From contig QVRM01004003.1 in the NCBI GenBank assembly GCA_003439945.1, forward strand, positions 881,501 to 945,500: a DNA stretch of 64,000 bases. The letters run 5' to 3'. How positions within the stretch are numbered: the stretch's first letter is position 1; every line of letters starts with the position of its first letter. Positions 1 to 12,018 of the stretch are shown one piece after another. The DNA is from Dermanyssus gallinae (Eukaryota > Arthropoda > Arachnida > Mesostigmata > Dermanyssidae). The position numbers and the translations under genes were made by a program. The notes below the pieces were generated by a model. That model did no database searches. It had not been told where the DNA came from and saw only the letters and a list, made by a program, of their open reading frames with translations.

Positions 1-279
1 GCCCAAAGCATTGACCGATCGGTCCGGGTTCGGTCCGCGGACACCGTTCCCGTATCTTATTAGCTTTCATAGTCCTTAAGTGACCACGGCAAGATAACAA
101 TAAATATTTTTTACTACCACAGTGAACCTCGACCGAATTCAAATGTTTATTGCGGATAGCAACGTTCTGCATACTGCGCATACTGTTCAGTCTGCTTTAA
201 GAGGCTAGTTACAAGTTATTTACATTTGTTGTTGTTCCCTACAAATAAGTTACATCCAAAACGTTATTCTAATATATGA

Positions 280-560
280 TAAGCTTGGCTGCTGAATTTC
301 AATTAACCTGGAGAGTGGTGGCCTATCAGCGCTTTGCGTGGGCGCGCCACTTCTCCACAATATCTGCTACTTTTTTTTAGATGGCCGACTGCCCAGAGAC
401 ACCCAGCGCTCTGAATTTGGCACTCTGCAAATGAATCCGTTGTCATCCATTAGCCCAAGTGAAGAGCTAAGGATCGAAGTCTACGAGGCTGAGGCTCGGA
501 ATGTTTAACGTTAACAAGACTGTAGAGTTTTTTTAGCTTTGGTGTATACGATTTATAGCA
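280..560. repeat. Conserved 300-base block, copy 1 of 5
   Basis: The block begins with agcttggctgctgaatttc and ends near gtatacgatttata. Other copies are at 10,440-10,742, 24,470-24,783, 48,090-48,410 (reverse) and 62,950-63,245 (reverse). Four of the five hold an ATG-started 67-codon frame or close variant. This copy has an in-frame TAG just before the frame. It marks the junctions of the tandem units. I do not recognise a function. Confidence 0.7.
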
Positions 561-829
561 CATCTAAGGGATGTATTATGGTTTCAAGGAAAACAGTAAC
601 ATTTATAAATGAGGCTGAGGGTTATTAGACAACCGCCGAACTTCCGTTTACGGACGAAAACCTGCGGCTTACCAGGAGACGTAACCGTGGCGTGTTTACT
701 CATTTATTTGTCTCATTTATTGTCTTGCTGGGTACTTGCGCACTACTGTATCTGTGTCCTACCTCGTATGTGCATGCATATTTTCACTAATTTAAATCCA
801 ACTGGGTAAGGTTTTTGCGAACCCCCTAT

Positions 830-1815
830 TGGATGTTGCAGAAGTTTTACAAAGCTCTATACAAAAAAAACCTGCTTTACTTGATACGTTATTATAATAT
901 TTTATTTCTGTCAGTAAAGGTCAAATCTTACAATTCTCGCGTAGTCTTTTCTGCATCTATTCTAGTCAAAGTATAGAAGCATTTCGAAGAGGCGCACATG
1001 GTGCGGGCTAACAGCGTTCTGCATAAAATCGCCTTTGCGTTTGCATTCCCAAAACTGGCCCTGAATTTAGACAAACAGAACTAGTTGTATTTGGATATCT
1101 CCACTATTGTGATTTCTACGATGTGAGAGCGATGGGATCAGTTTCGGAACGACTCTCTACACAATATCCGTCATTTAGCCACGCGATATGCAACTCATGA
1201 CCCATAACAAGCTCTGCGGGCATTTTTGTCGGCTGGAGGAGGAGTGCATATGCAAACAAAGTGGTGACTTCTCATTGTGACACCAGCCCATCGTTTGTCC
1301 GTTTGCACTGCAACATGACTGCACATGGGCGGGTTTAGATGCTAACCTGGCGTTGCTTGAGGGTTTACCGAGCAACGTTACTCTTTGTTTAATTATAGAG
1401 CCATTACTGACATATTGTATTGCTGTTTGGGGTTCAACGTTTAAAAACATCGAGCGTCTAATTTAGGCAGATCACAACGATGTGCTTAAGGCTACGTGTG
1501 GCATTACGTGGTTATCTTTAGCTGCTGGAGCATGATCAACATTTCACATGGTTAACATCGATGACCATCATCACACTTAGAGCCGCCGCAAACCACTTTA
1601 GACATCTAGGGCAGTACTTCAGTTGGGCGATATTATGTCTGGTTTTTTAACATGTCTTAAGAAAGAATCCGTAGAGTTGTTGCTCGTACTTCTATTTTGT
1701 GATAGCCAACAGCAATTACTTTCTCTACTACAAGCAGACTCACATGCAGCTTGCATGCACGCGCTTCTTTTTCATACTTTTCCAAAAGGTAGGAATTCGG
1801 GTTTAATAGGTTAAC
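830..1815 (+). pseudogene. Degenerate LINE 3' end (CR1/L2-like relic)
   Basis: Frame fragments resemble the C-terminal region after the reverse transcriptase of CR1/L2-type elements. At about 1,395-1,442 the plus strand reads IEPLLTYCIAVWGSTF, followed by ENIERLI-like text. A stop interrupts immediately afterwards (taattt near 1,459) and more follow. Homologous relics are at about 11,250-11,735, 25,240-26,160, 46,640-47,560 (reverse) and 62,085-62,480 (reverse). No intact coding potential remains. Assignment to a LINE rests on the short WG-containing motif and is moderate. Confidence 0.5.
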
Positions 1816-1878
1816 CGTCCTCACCATCGTCCGTTGCTTCGTAGTGAAAGGCCATAGAACGTACATCTATCGGTATCT

Positions 1879-2058
1879 AAAGTAAAGTTGTCGGGCTGTT
1901 GTCCCTCAGCCAAGATTTAACGTATACGGAACTGTTTTTCACATTGCTTCATAGACGGACTCCCATAATTACAAATGCGCAACGGTGGGGCTCGAACCCA
2001 CGCACCTATGTGTCTTCTCCGGTTGCGAGGCGCAGACTTAAGCCACCGGGTTCGACAC
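1879..2058 (-). mobile_element. tRNA-derived SINE with target-site duplication
   Basis: Read on the minus strand, it has a tRNA-like head with a box-B match GGTTCGAGCCC and a degenerate box A (TGGCTTAAGTCTG). A shared SINE body ends near GGCTGAGGGACAACAG. The 12-base sequence CTATCGGTATCT flanks it exactly on both sides (1,867-1,878 and 2,059-2,070). The corresponding sites in U2 (near 11,775) and the right arm (near 62,030) are empty, so this is a clean insertion specific to U1. Confidence 0.85.
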
Positions 2059-2489
2059 CTATCGGTATCTGCACCGTAGTTCTAGAGCCCTACCTCCTAA
2101 AACACGTACCATTCGAAATGGTCAAATAAAGCATGTTCTTAAGGCCTTTGTGGTGGAGCTGCTTGACATACACCGGGATTGGCTGTACTGTAGATAGTCA
2201 GAAAAAAAAAATATTAATTGAGTTTTTTCCCCGTAGCCTCCTTCCTACAGTAATGCAGTGGCAAAGCGTAACGTCAGCATAGACGTTCAAGATCGTTAGG
2301 CAATTGTTTGTCATCACAAAATACACACGAAGTCTATCTAAAAGAGAACTTACAACGATATCAATATTATTAGTCGGTATTGCGTGGGAAATGGCCAAAT
2401 TAGCACATACGAAATAAAATAATTGTTACTTATTTGGGCGAAAACCAAGGCTAAGATTGCATCTATATGACGCTTTTAAACTCTCCGTC

Positions 2490-3140
2490 TACTCTCATTA
2501 TGTTATACAAAAAAGCACAGTATACTTTACTTATAATTTCAAGCACTTCTAGATGGTAGTGGAAGTACATACAGGGGACGCCATTGACGGGTTATCTATT
2601 TGAGGCAGTCATCGATGATATCTGCAGTGATAATTACGCCAGCGGCCTGCAGTTTACCTGTTGGCAGAGGCATGACGTTATTGATATGTCAGGTAGCGAG
2701 CGTAACTACCTCAAGAGGGTTACAATGATCTGACAGCCGGAAGCAATCTCCAAAAAAGAAAGGTGGCTGAACTTGTCTACTACCCCCTCAGAGAAGAGCG
2801 GCCATGAGAAACGTTACCTTTCCATCGACAGGTCATGTGCAGCCTAGACTCTCGCCGGGACTTCAAATCCCACCCACGGAGACGAAGCGGTTCGTTCTGG
2901 CTGGTAAACAAATGGCACTGAAGCAGTTCACAACTAGCCCTCAGCAACGTTCAACTAGAGTTTAATGTGGTATATCTTACACTCTTTTATAGCGACGGCC
3001 AAAAAAACGGCAGCGACGATGATGATGATGAAACACATATAATTATCTAGAAGATGAAAGGAGTCTGTCGCTTTGGGTTAGCGACCACTAGAAGCCGTTG
3101 TTTTGTCTGTTACCGTTGGCGGCGGCTATCGACAAGAAGT
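2490..3140 (-). pseudogene. Relic of the six-Cys secreted-protein gene in U1
   Basis: On the minus strand there is a signal-peptide exon at 2,981-3,038. It reads MCFIIIIVAAVF followed by more small hydrophobic residues, with a GTAAGA donor in phase 1. The terminal exon survives only at about 2,596-2,655 (LQAAGVIITAD, then DDCLK and a stop). No trace of exons 2 and 3 lies between them, and no TATA element like that of the intact copies lies upstream, although the 5' leader (AACGGTAACAGACAAAACA) is recognisable near 3,100. It is a decayed paralogue of the genes at 30,553-36,171 and 40,079-42,310. Confidence 0.7.
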
Positions 3141-3589
3141 AAATACCCCAGGCCAGGGACAACGGAAGATTATCCCTGCTATTCAAGGGGGGGTGCGCGA
3201 TGATCGTGTGGTTGATCCGAATCCCCATTCGGGCATTGCATTAAAGCTCTTACCGAGATCAGCACGAAGAAGATAACTTGAGACAACTACTGTCTTTTGC
3301 AGTCTTCAGAGGGAATGCTGTTTCCATCATCAAGTGAACCCGACAATTGCATTTGAACCTGTTGGGCAACTAAAGCTTCCGAGCTTTATTATAAACAAAG
3401 CGAGATGAAAATAGAAACATTAGTGATACACTAGAACATATAAACAATTTTTAAACACGTATTCCGGAATCGAGTTGAGTTGCTCCTGCGATTTTTTCTT
3501 TTTCCCTTCTATAGTCTCGAACCGTTGTCCCTCCACATTTTTTATTCACAGAAACAGGAAAAGTCACAAGGAGGCAGGTCCGCCGACTA

Positions 3590-4380
3590 GGGAGGTTGCA
3601 AAAATATATAAATCAAAGCTTCTATAAAAAAAACGAAATTATTTTTTTTTGGTATGCCAATAAGCCACTAAAGGGAACATGCATCTCTTTTCCCCATCAA
3701 TTTGGGTCCTACAGGGGCTGGTACTGTCTCATAAAAAGCTTAGAGTCTCGCTGCACACGTTTCTACCCTGTTCTGTGCATCCGGGCCAGGCATTTCAGTG
3801 GCAAATTACCCACGCAACATTTCTCATCAAGATGACTTTGTTACCTTGTCTGACTTTGCAATCTACTCTTTTCTCTCTGGTTTTAAAGCAAAGACTGGCC
3901 TTATACCAAACATGAAAACTTTTCTCTGTTTTTTTGTAAAAATTCTGCGTTATTTTTTGCCGAACCACTAAAACTATTTGACGAAATCACTCGCTTCTGT
4001 TCCATACATTGGAAAATCTATGAATCCACATATGAATAGTGCAATGAGTGAACCCATTTTTTAGTGACTGTCACTTTCAAGTAGAGGTGGGTGCCAAACT
4101 TAGTTGTCCATATCCTGCATTATCTGGTATGCTTCAAGGGGGATGTCAAATATCTTGAATGTGCAGATGACTTAAAACTTTATTACACTGTTTGCTCCAG
4201 TGACTTTCATGCTGCTCTGCAGTCAGCTGTCGATGGCATTGCTCGAAGGTGTTCTGAAAATAACTTGATTCCCTCGCCCTCCAAATGCGTAGTTCTGAGA
4301 CATGGTGCACTTGTTTTCGACTTTAAAATTAACAATTGCAACTGCATTTTAGCGACTTCATCTTATACACGGGACTTAGG

Positions 4381-4385
<5 letters not shown>
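3590..4385 (+). pseudogene. LINE-C reverse transcriptase relic, U1 copy
   Basis: The plus strand holds a reverse transcriptase catalytic-motif remnant. [15 protein letters not shown] is a mutated YADD motif (YADD to CADD) near 4,150-4,190, followed by [16 protein letters not shown], the usual downstream motif D region. Relative to the U2 copy (16,640-17,816) it lacks the segment with the FFRRCHITPVHKKN and SVQHGFTTH motifs. It stops abruptly at a (TA)n tract. The family resembles LINE-A but is much older. Confidence 0.75.
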
Positions 4386-5405
<1,020 letters not shown>

Positions 5406-5409
5406 TCTG

Positions 5410-6170
5410 CTTAACGAGGGTTACAACCGCCGCCGCACTCCTCCGACACCCAGAAACAAGAAAAACTTTAAACACTTGAAGAAATTAAGACACTGCGTCT
5501 TAAGCAGTGTTAGCACATGGGGCTGATTGTAGCAAGCCTATACAAGTCATTACTACTATTCCTAAGGACGCCAGTGCCCCAGCCCCGACGAAGATTGGGT
5601 AATTTACTTTACAAAAACTGGAGAAATAAACATTTCTGCCAGAGACCCCGATGCCCGATGACAGAGACCCTAGTTAAGAAATTCCGGATTTTACTGACAA
5701 GGAAGCTAGACAAACGGCCTCTTGCCAGGAGAATCCAGGTCAGGGTCCATGAAGTTTGTTCCGAGTCACACCTCAAACGACCAAACTAGCTATGGAAAGA
5801 CTTACACTGCGTTTTCTCGTGCACGACGAAGCCTGCCTTCTGAGGGACCATTTGCTAAACTTCTGTTGATCTATTCTTCAACACTTGTACGTAATACCCT
5901 ACAACGTTGTTCATCATCAAAAATGACGACGACAAACATTACGAACAAACGTCTACACCGATTCAAGCCATCGGTGTAACTCGGCTACTCCGTTACTTTT
6001 AATTTAGGCGCAACTAGGCTTGCCGGTTTGTTGCCAGTGACCTTAAAGGCTCGGACGCTTTTTGCGAGAACGTTTTAGCAAACTCCCGTAGCCATCTTTG
6101 TAACGATTTTTTAGCCACTCGCAATACGTTTGTATGAGAGCTCGCGTGTGCCCGAGCGTATACAAGCGGC
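5410..6170. other. 3' flank or intron of the chromodomain gene, U1
   Basis: This stretch lies between the MarA transposase end and the chromodomain exon and is conserved in U2 (18,490-19,250) and the right arm (53,550-54,320). On the gene strand, a possible further small exon in the needed phase (AG then C) is flanked by tttag and GTGTAAGT. In the right arm it is about 53,856-53,913 and would encode SKWSLRRQASSCTRKRS. Support is weak. A plus-strand frame of 90 codons across 5,517-5,789 runs antisense and I see no family for it. Confidence 0.3.
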
Positions 6171-6174
6171 TTAC

Positions 6175-6439
6175 CTTTGGACACTGTAGAGGTATGTGGC
6201 GATCATGAGAATGCTAGCTGCAGACGACAAATGCTTAGCAGGTTCCCACGTATCTTGATTGGCCGACCAGCCCTTCCAGCGCACCCGAAATGTGTCAACT
6301 TGCTGCACCACCTTATAGTTCACGATCTTCTCTATAATGTACGCTGAAGCAGCAAATGCACAAACAGGTTCTATAAGCATCACAGAACATTATGTTAATA
6401 TCTCACGTTCACAGAACATTTTATTAATATTTCACCTTC

Positions 6440-6496
<57 letters not shown>

Positions 6497-8306
6497 TAAT
6501 TATTCGCTCTGAGCAATCTGACCAGGTAGCTATGCCTCGTCGCTGCTGTATCTATCTTTACACTTTAGTTTAAAAAAAAGCTGCTACATAAGGTGAAGCA
6601 CTAGCAACACGCAGGTGATTCTACGCTATAATGTCACCTCGTCTCCCGCTAAGCACACAATACGCTGCGACAGGCCGGTGACGCTGTTCCACGTTAGTGC
6701 GTAGAACGCCACATATAACTCTGTCCTAAAAACATGTTTCTATATAAAAAAAAATTGCAACAAAGGCTTTGATTTTACAACTAGCGCTGAAGCTGTTTCC
6801 TCTTTTTTGCTATCTATCTGTACCCATGCCAGACACTTTTTATATCCTCTATCAACACTGTACGGTATCTAGGTGTAGCAGTTGATCTCAATCTGTTCAT
6901 ACTATATACGTTGTTAAAACGGTTTTGGGTGTAGTAGGCATAATTGGTGGGCGTCCGGTTATAAAAAACCTACATGTGTAAAACGTGATGGCGAAATTTG
7001 TTAACCTTGTAATTTATTTTTGTTAACCTAGTTGGGACACTATATATATCGTCCTGCAAGATTAAGATAATTTTGTTTGCTGCATCTTTATTCATTGGAA
7101 TCACATGGGCTAACGACACATTAAAAAAAAATGCTAAACTAAAGATGAGTTTTCCCGTGATCGAGTTTCGCTTATTTTTAAAATATTTGATCGCTCAATT
7201 AGCTTTTTTATTCTATCTCATGTTTTCTAGAGAGTTATTACATAGTTTTTAAACATTGCCTCTAATAATTTGGGGCCTATTACTTACCGTCTTTTAGAAT
7301 GATCGTACCCTTAGGCTTAACACATTTAGAGCCCGTTTGCTTGTTCGACGATGAGCGACGTCTTTTTGTAAGGTTACCGCGATCGTCCTGAGAGTCAATA
7401 GAGCGGCGGCTAACCGTACCTGTGCTGCTGCTGTAATCTGTTCTTCGAGAACGTTTGTCCTTGGTTCCTGGTTCTGCAAAGAGTTATATAAAAAACGCGC
7501 GTATATATATATATATATATATATATGGAAAATTGATATGAAGATTAACCATATCGGCAAATCCGATTTGTAAGAATACCGTTTCATCTCAGCAACAGTT
7601 AATTTGCTTTCGTTATTTCTAGGTGTTCTATAAGTTACGTCATGAGGATATGGTTTTGTCTTTTACTAATTGTTAATAAGTTACAAATTGTGGAGCACTA
7701 AACGATTTTTTACTCATAGTAGTGTTAGGCTTCTTCAAGTATGACTTCGTGTACTCCTCGATTATGTTCACTCGTTCTCTCGTAAGAACGATCATGTTGG
7801 CTTCAATGGTAATGCCTCGACACTGCCAAGTTGTTGTCATCCTGGTTCAACATGGTCCAACATGCAGCGGCTGAAGGGTGTTTTTCATTGATCGCTAAAT
7901 TGTAGGTTTTTATTTTACGCCATGCGTTCTAAATATTTACTCCATAGCTTTTAAGTATGCCCTGGAAAAATGTAGGGTAGTTACTTACGGTCCTTCAGAA
8001 TGCTCGTATGCTTAGTCTTAGCACGTTTAGAGCCCGTTTGCGGTTTCAACGAGGAGCGGCGTGAGGATTTCTTCTTCGCAGAGTCACCGCCTCCGCATTG
8101 AGAGTCAATATTGCGGGAGGTAGCCGCAGCTGTGCCTTTATGATCTGACCCTTGAAAAAGTTTGTCCTCGCGCCGCTTGCTTTCAGTTCCATCACATCGA
8201 GCAGCATACACTGACGGAGTTGTCTGGACGGAATCCTCGTTGGGCGCCTGCGCTGTGTCCACCCGAATTATAGGTTGAACCTTCTGATCCGATTCTGTAA
8301 GGAACT
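6175..8306 (-). CDS. Chromodomain protein gene, U1 copy (three internal exons)
   Basis: Exons on the minus strand are A 8,306-7,989, B 7,473-7,288 and C 6,370-6,175. All have AG acceptors and GTAAGY donors, and the phases fit (1-1, 1-1, 1-2), giving about 233 residues in one frame. Exons A and B are Ser/Lys/Arg-rich and look like nuclear targeting or hinge sequence (SAKKKSSRRSS, LTKRRRSSSNKQ). Exon C is a chromodomain (AYIIEKIVNYKV, then FRVRWKGWSANQDTWEPAKH); the aromatic-cage positions Y, W and W are kept, so binding of methylated lysine is plausible. The first coding exon is not identifiable: upstream sequence is (TA)n and MarA transposon. The 3' end is also uncertain. Which chromodomain family it belongs to is unclear; HP1/CDY-like is a guess. 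Confidence 0.75.
6440..6495. repeat. (TA)n in the intron upstream of the chromodomain exon
   Basis: A TA tract of about 55 bases sits just upstream (gene strand) of exon C. U2 has a shorter tract at 19,519-19,540, and the right arm has one near 53,250-53,278. Length differs in every copy, as expected for a microsatellite. Confidence 0.9.
6500..7285. other. Chromodomain gene intron between exons B and C, U1
   Basis: About 900 bases of intron, conserved in U2 (19,540-20,315) and the right arm (52,462-53,340). It is AT-rich and I see no coding potential, RNA gene or complete transposon in it. A short TA tract lies near 7,040 (7,040-7,049). In the right arm the corresponding tract has expanded (52,682-52,706). 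Confidence 0.6.
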
Positions 8307-8367
8307 CTGAACAATGCGTGTGCATATATAGGCATTATTGAAGCAGTAGTACATATATACGAGTATA

Positions 8368-9475
8368 TAGGGTCATTCTTATCAAAATGTACTTCTTTCG
8401 AGGCTTGATAGAACTCGGCAAGAAAATATTTTTTCCTATGGAGGGAGGACGCGGAAATGTTTTGTTTAGGAATGAGGTTGAAATTTATAAAAGTCGTTAT
8501 TCTGCCTTATTTTCTTCTACATAGTTGTACAAAATCTACCTTTGCGGGAGAACCAGTCAACGCATGAAGCAACCGTTCATGCTAGTGCGTTCGGCGTCCA
8601 CCGTGCTCGCCCAGACATTCACCGAAAAGCGATCCTGGCGATTATGCCCGCGATAAGTGGTGTGTGCAATAAACACACCATCTTGGCTAAACGAAGCCTC
8701 ATCCGTAAACAGAACAAGTGCAGGGAACCTGTCCAGTATTTCCACTTTCTCCAAAAACTGTCGACAGTATTCAGTACGTAGCTGATAGTCACTGGGTCGC
8801 AGAGTATGAATTCGCTGGTACCGGTATGGACACAGTCCTTCATCGGCCAGTGTCCTTTGCACAATTGTGGATCTGACCCCGGCATACACAGATAACTCCC
8901 TAATGCTCACAGAAGGCCGCTCGGCTAGTTCTTGAAGAATGAGTACTTCCACATCTGCTGTTCTCGTCGTCCGTGTCCGTCCAGTGTCGCGCCTCGAATG
9001 ACGCGAATTCCGAACCAAAGCCCGCACAAACTTCCAATAGAAACTCGTGCGAACTGCGAATAAATTCGAATCAAAGCGCGCGCGAACTTCCAATAGAAAC
9101 TCGTGCGACCTGCGAATAACTTCGAATCTAAGCCCGCGCAAACTGCGAATCAAAGCCCGCGGGGAAGCTGCTCAGCTAGAACAATGTCTAACACGAGTGC
9201 AAAAGAGCCTGTGCAATCGCTACAGAACCTGTTTAGTAATAGGCGGACGGAACTTTGAGCACTTCTTATAATAAACAAATGCTGGTGTGTTTCTGAACGT
9301 GCGCAAGTGGTTTCCGCCGACACACTAGTATGATCGGTTGCTTCATGCGTCGACTGGTTCTCCCGCAAACGTAGATTTTGTACAACTATGTAGAAGAAAA
9401 TAAGGCAGAATAACGACTTTTATCAATTTCATCGTCACTGCTAAACAAAACGTTTCCCCTGTACGTTCAACCCTG
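8368..9475. mobile_element. MarA rearranged element (two transposase halves head to head), U1
   Basis: The termini agggtcattcttatc at 8,369 and aaccctg at 9,475 mark the ends. The minus strand 9,153-8,557 carries the transposase N-terminus, with a helix-turn-helix region (SVSIRELSVYAGV, TIVQRTLADEGL) and the first catalytic aspartate in FTDEASF. The C-terminal remnant is on the plus strand near 9,180-9,265 (NRYRTCLVIGGRNFEHFL), so the two halves point away from each other. U1 has lost the WWAYENPNM segment present in the other copies. The transposase cannot be functional. Confidence 0.75.
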
Positions 9476-9485
9476 TAGATATATA

Positions 9486-10267
9486 CAGGGTGTTTCAAAA
9501 AAGGTTTTTTTAATCGATAGTAAGAATTGTAGAGCTCGTTAAAGCAAATATTTTTTTTCCAATGGAACATAATCTCTAAGTAGTCTTGTTTCGGAATGAG
9601 AGTTAAATTACTACAATTTGTGACACTGGTGTTTTTACCCGACATAGGAGCACAAAATGTGTTGTTGCGAGACAACCAGTGCGCCTATACAGAAACTAAG
9701 CAAAATTCTGCTTGTTCCATAGAACATATAACGTCGGCCAGAAGATGCGACATGGTTGTTTAGAACAGAAACTAGGAGTTCTCTTATTAGCTTTCACACC
9801 AAATACCTCAAAATCAATACCCTACGACCACTCAACCGCTCAAAACTAACACATTCAGACAGACGCACATTTCACAAGACGGTTATTTTGGTACCAAACT
9901 TATGGCAATGCGCAATGTGGTTGCGGAGTAGTTAAGATTTTTAGGCGGGATGCCCAGATTAAGTGCATGCATAAATGACTGTTTAGCGACGCGCTGAGGC
10001 TGTCGCGCGACACGTCGGCTTTAGTAAACGTCACCACACAGTCATTTTACATGCACTTAAATTGGACGTCCCACCGAAAAATCTTAATTACTCCACAACC
10101 ACAACGCGCATTGCCATACGTTTGGTACCAAAATGATCGTCATGAAATGCGATCGCGTCTGCCTGAATGTGTTCTTCTTAGAGGCCACGTTCCATTGGAA
10201 AAAATATTTCCTTTAACCAGCTCTACAAGTCTTACTATCGATTAAAAAACGTTTTTGAAACACCCTG
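9486..10267. mobile_element. Non-autonomous TIR element M3 (MITE-like), U1
   Basis: The termini are CAGGGTGTTTCAAAAAAG and its reverse complement, with subterminal homology running on to cgatagtaagaattgtagagc. TA flanks it. There is no transposase frame. The interior is itself a long inverted repeat around about 10,000, with ttaagtgcatg and catgcacttaa facing each other, as in foldback elements. Other copies: 23,417-24,301, 48,551-49,446 and the partial 29,172-29,628. Confidence 0.8.
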
Positions 10268-10282
10268 TATATACAATATACA

Positions 10283-10335
10283 TATGCCCAAGTCCCGTGT
10301 ATAAGATGAAGTCGATAAAATGCAGTTGCAATGTA
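10283..10335 (-). repeat. Inverted 50-base fragment of LINE-C
   Basis: On the minus strand this repeats the last 45-50 bases of the LINE-C relic at about 4,335-4,380 (the part reading [11 protein letters not shown]). The MarA-chromodomain-M3 block is therefore enclosed by inverted LINE-C ends. The same arrangement recurs in U2 (24,318-24,369). Confidence 0.75.
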
Positions 10336-10439
10336 CTATGGTTTCAAGGAAAACAGTAAAATTTATTGATGAGGCTGATGTTTGTTAGACACTCGACGGA
10401 CTCCCGTTTACGGACGAAAACCTGCGGCACATCTAATAT

Positions 10440-10742
10440 ATATTGAGCTTGGCTGCTGAATTTCAATTAACCTGGAGAGTGCTGGCCTGTCAGCGCTTAG
10501 CGTGAGCGCGCCACTCCTCCACAATGTCCGTTGCTTTTTTAAATGGCCGACAGCCCAGAGAGACCCAGCGCTCTGAACTTGGCGCACTGCAGATGAATCC
10601 GTTGCCATCCACTAGCCCAAGTGAAGAGCTAAGGATTAAAGTCTACGAGGCTGCGTGCGAAATGTTCAACGTTACCAGGACAGTCGAGTGTTTTAGCTTT
10701 TGCGTATACGATTTATATAACATCTAAGGGAGTGAGTATAAT
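10440..10742. repeat. Conserved 300-base block, copy 2 of 5
   Basis: It contains an ATG-started 67-codon frame at 10,524-10,727 (FLNGRQPRETQRSELG, ending in VYDLYNI). The frame is open in several copies. Compared with the most distant copy (63,157-62,954), replacement changes outnumber silent ones about four to one, which is what unconstrained DNA would give. I therefore do not call it a gene. Confidence 0.6.
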
Positions 10743-11249
10743 TTCAGGGAAACAGAAGCAGTTGTTGATGAGGCTGAGGTTTGTTAGACAATCGCCGGAC
10801 TTCTGTTTACGGATCGAAAACCTGCGGCACATCAGCTCACTGCCGTCTTGTCTTTCACGTTCTGCTTGAGCTCGCAACCAGCCTATTCGACGCACAGGCA
10901 AAAGTATTCCCTTTTAGCCGTCCACTCTGTCTATCGACATCAGCTCACCCTGATAAGCCTTCCCGCTTACGTACTGCCGTATAAGTGCTATCACATGCGT
11001 CGTTACTTTACGTCGTGGCTTACCAGGAAACGTAACCATGGCGTGTGTTTGTCTCCATTTATTGACCTGCTGGGTATATATGCACCACTGTATATGTGTC
11101 GTGCCTTATATGCACATGCATATTTTCAAGAATTCAGGTCTAACCTGGCAAGGGTTTTGCGAATTCGATATCGGTTGTTGTAGCAGTTTGACGGAACTCT
11201 ATACTAAAGGTATCTGCTTTACTTGATACGTGAATATAATATTTATCTC

Positions 11250-11735
11250 TGTCAGTCAAGGGCAAATGTTATCGCACTGTCTTTTCTGCATCTATTCTAG
11301 TCAAAGTATTGAAGGATTACGCCGAAGGGGCGAACTGATATATATATTGTGTAACTGCCTGGGGCGGAACGTTCAACAAAACATCGAGCGTCTAATTAAA
11401 ATAGCGTGCTTAAGGCTAAGTGTGGCATTAAATGGTTATCTTCAGCTGCTGGAGCATGATCGACACATGGTTAACATCGATGACCCGTTCAAACTTAGAG
11501 CACCCGCAAACCACTTTAGACATCAAGAGGAGTTCTTCAGTTAGGCGATATTATGTCTGTTTTTTAACTTGTTTTAAGAACGTTTCCGTAGGGTTGTTGT
11601 TCGTACTTATATTTTGTGATAGCCAACAGCAATCACTTTCTCTACTACAAGCAGACTCCTATACAGCTTTTATGCATGCGCTTCTTTTTCATACTTTTTC
11701 ACAAGGTAGAAATTCGGGTTTAATAGGTTAACCGT
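11250..11735 (+). pseudogene. Degenerate LINE 3' end, U2 copy
   Basis: This corresponds to 830-1,815 but is shorter, lacking the middle segment with the WGSTF motif. Frames such as NIERLIKIACLRLSVALNG and SQQQSLSLLQADS are shared with the other copies. It shows frameshifts and has no intact product. Confidence 0.5.
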
Positions 11736-12018
11736 TCTCACCATCGTCCGTTGCTTCGTAGTACAACGTACATCTATCGGTATATGCATCGTAGTTTTAG
11801 AGCCCTACCTCTTAAAACACGTACAATTTCAAATTATCAAATAGAGTATGTTCTTAAGACCTTTGTGGTGGAGCTGCTCGACAGACACCGGGATTGGCTG
11901 TACTGTGTTTAGTCAGAAAAAAAAGATTGTTAATTGAGTTTTTCCTTCTTCGTACACTTAAGCAGTGGCCTCTTTCGTACAGTTATGCAGTGGCAAAGCG
12001 TAAAGTCAGCGTAGACGT

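Noticed and set aside
5517..5789. 90-codon plus-strand frame repeated in U2 and the right arm
   Set aside because: It is antisense to the chromodomain gene region, has no recognisable domain, and is shared only because the units are duplicates.
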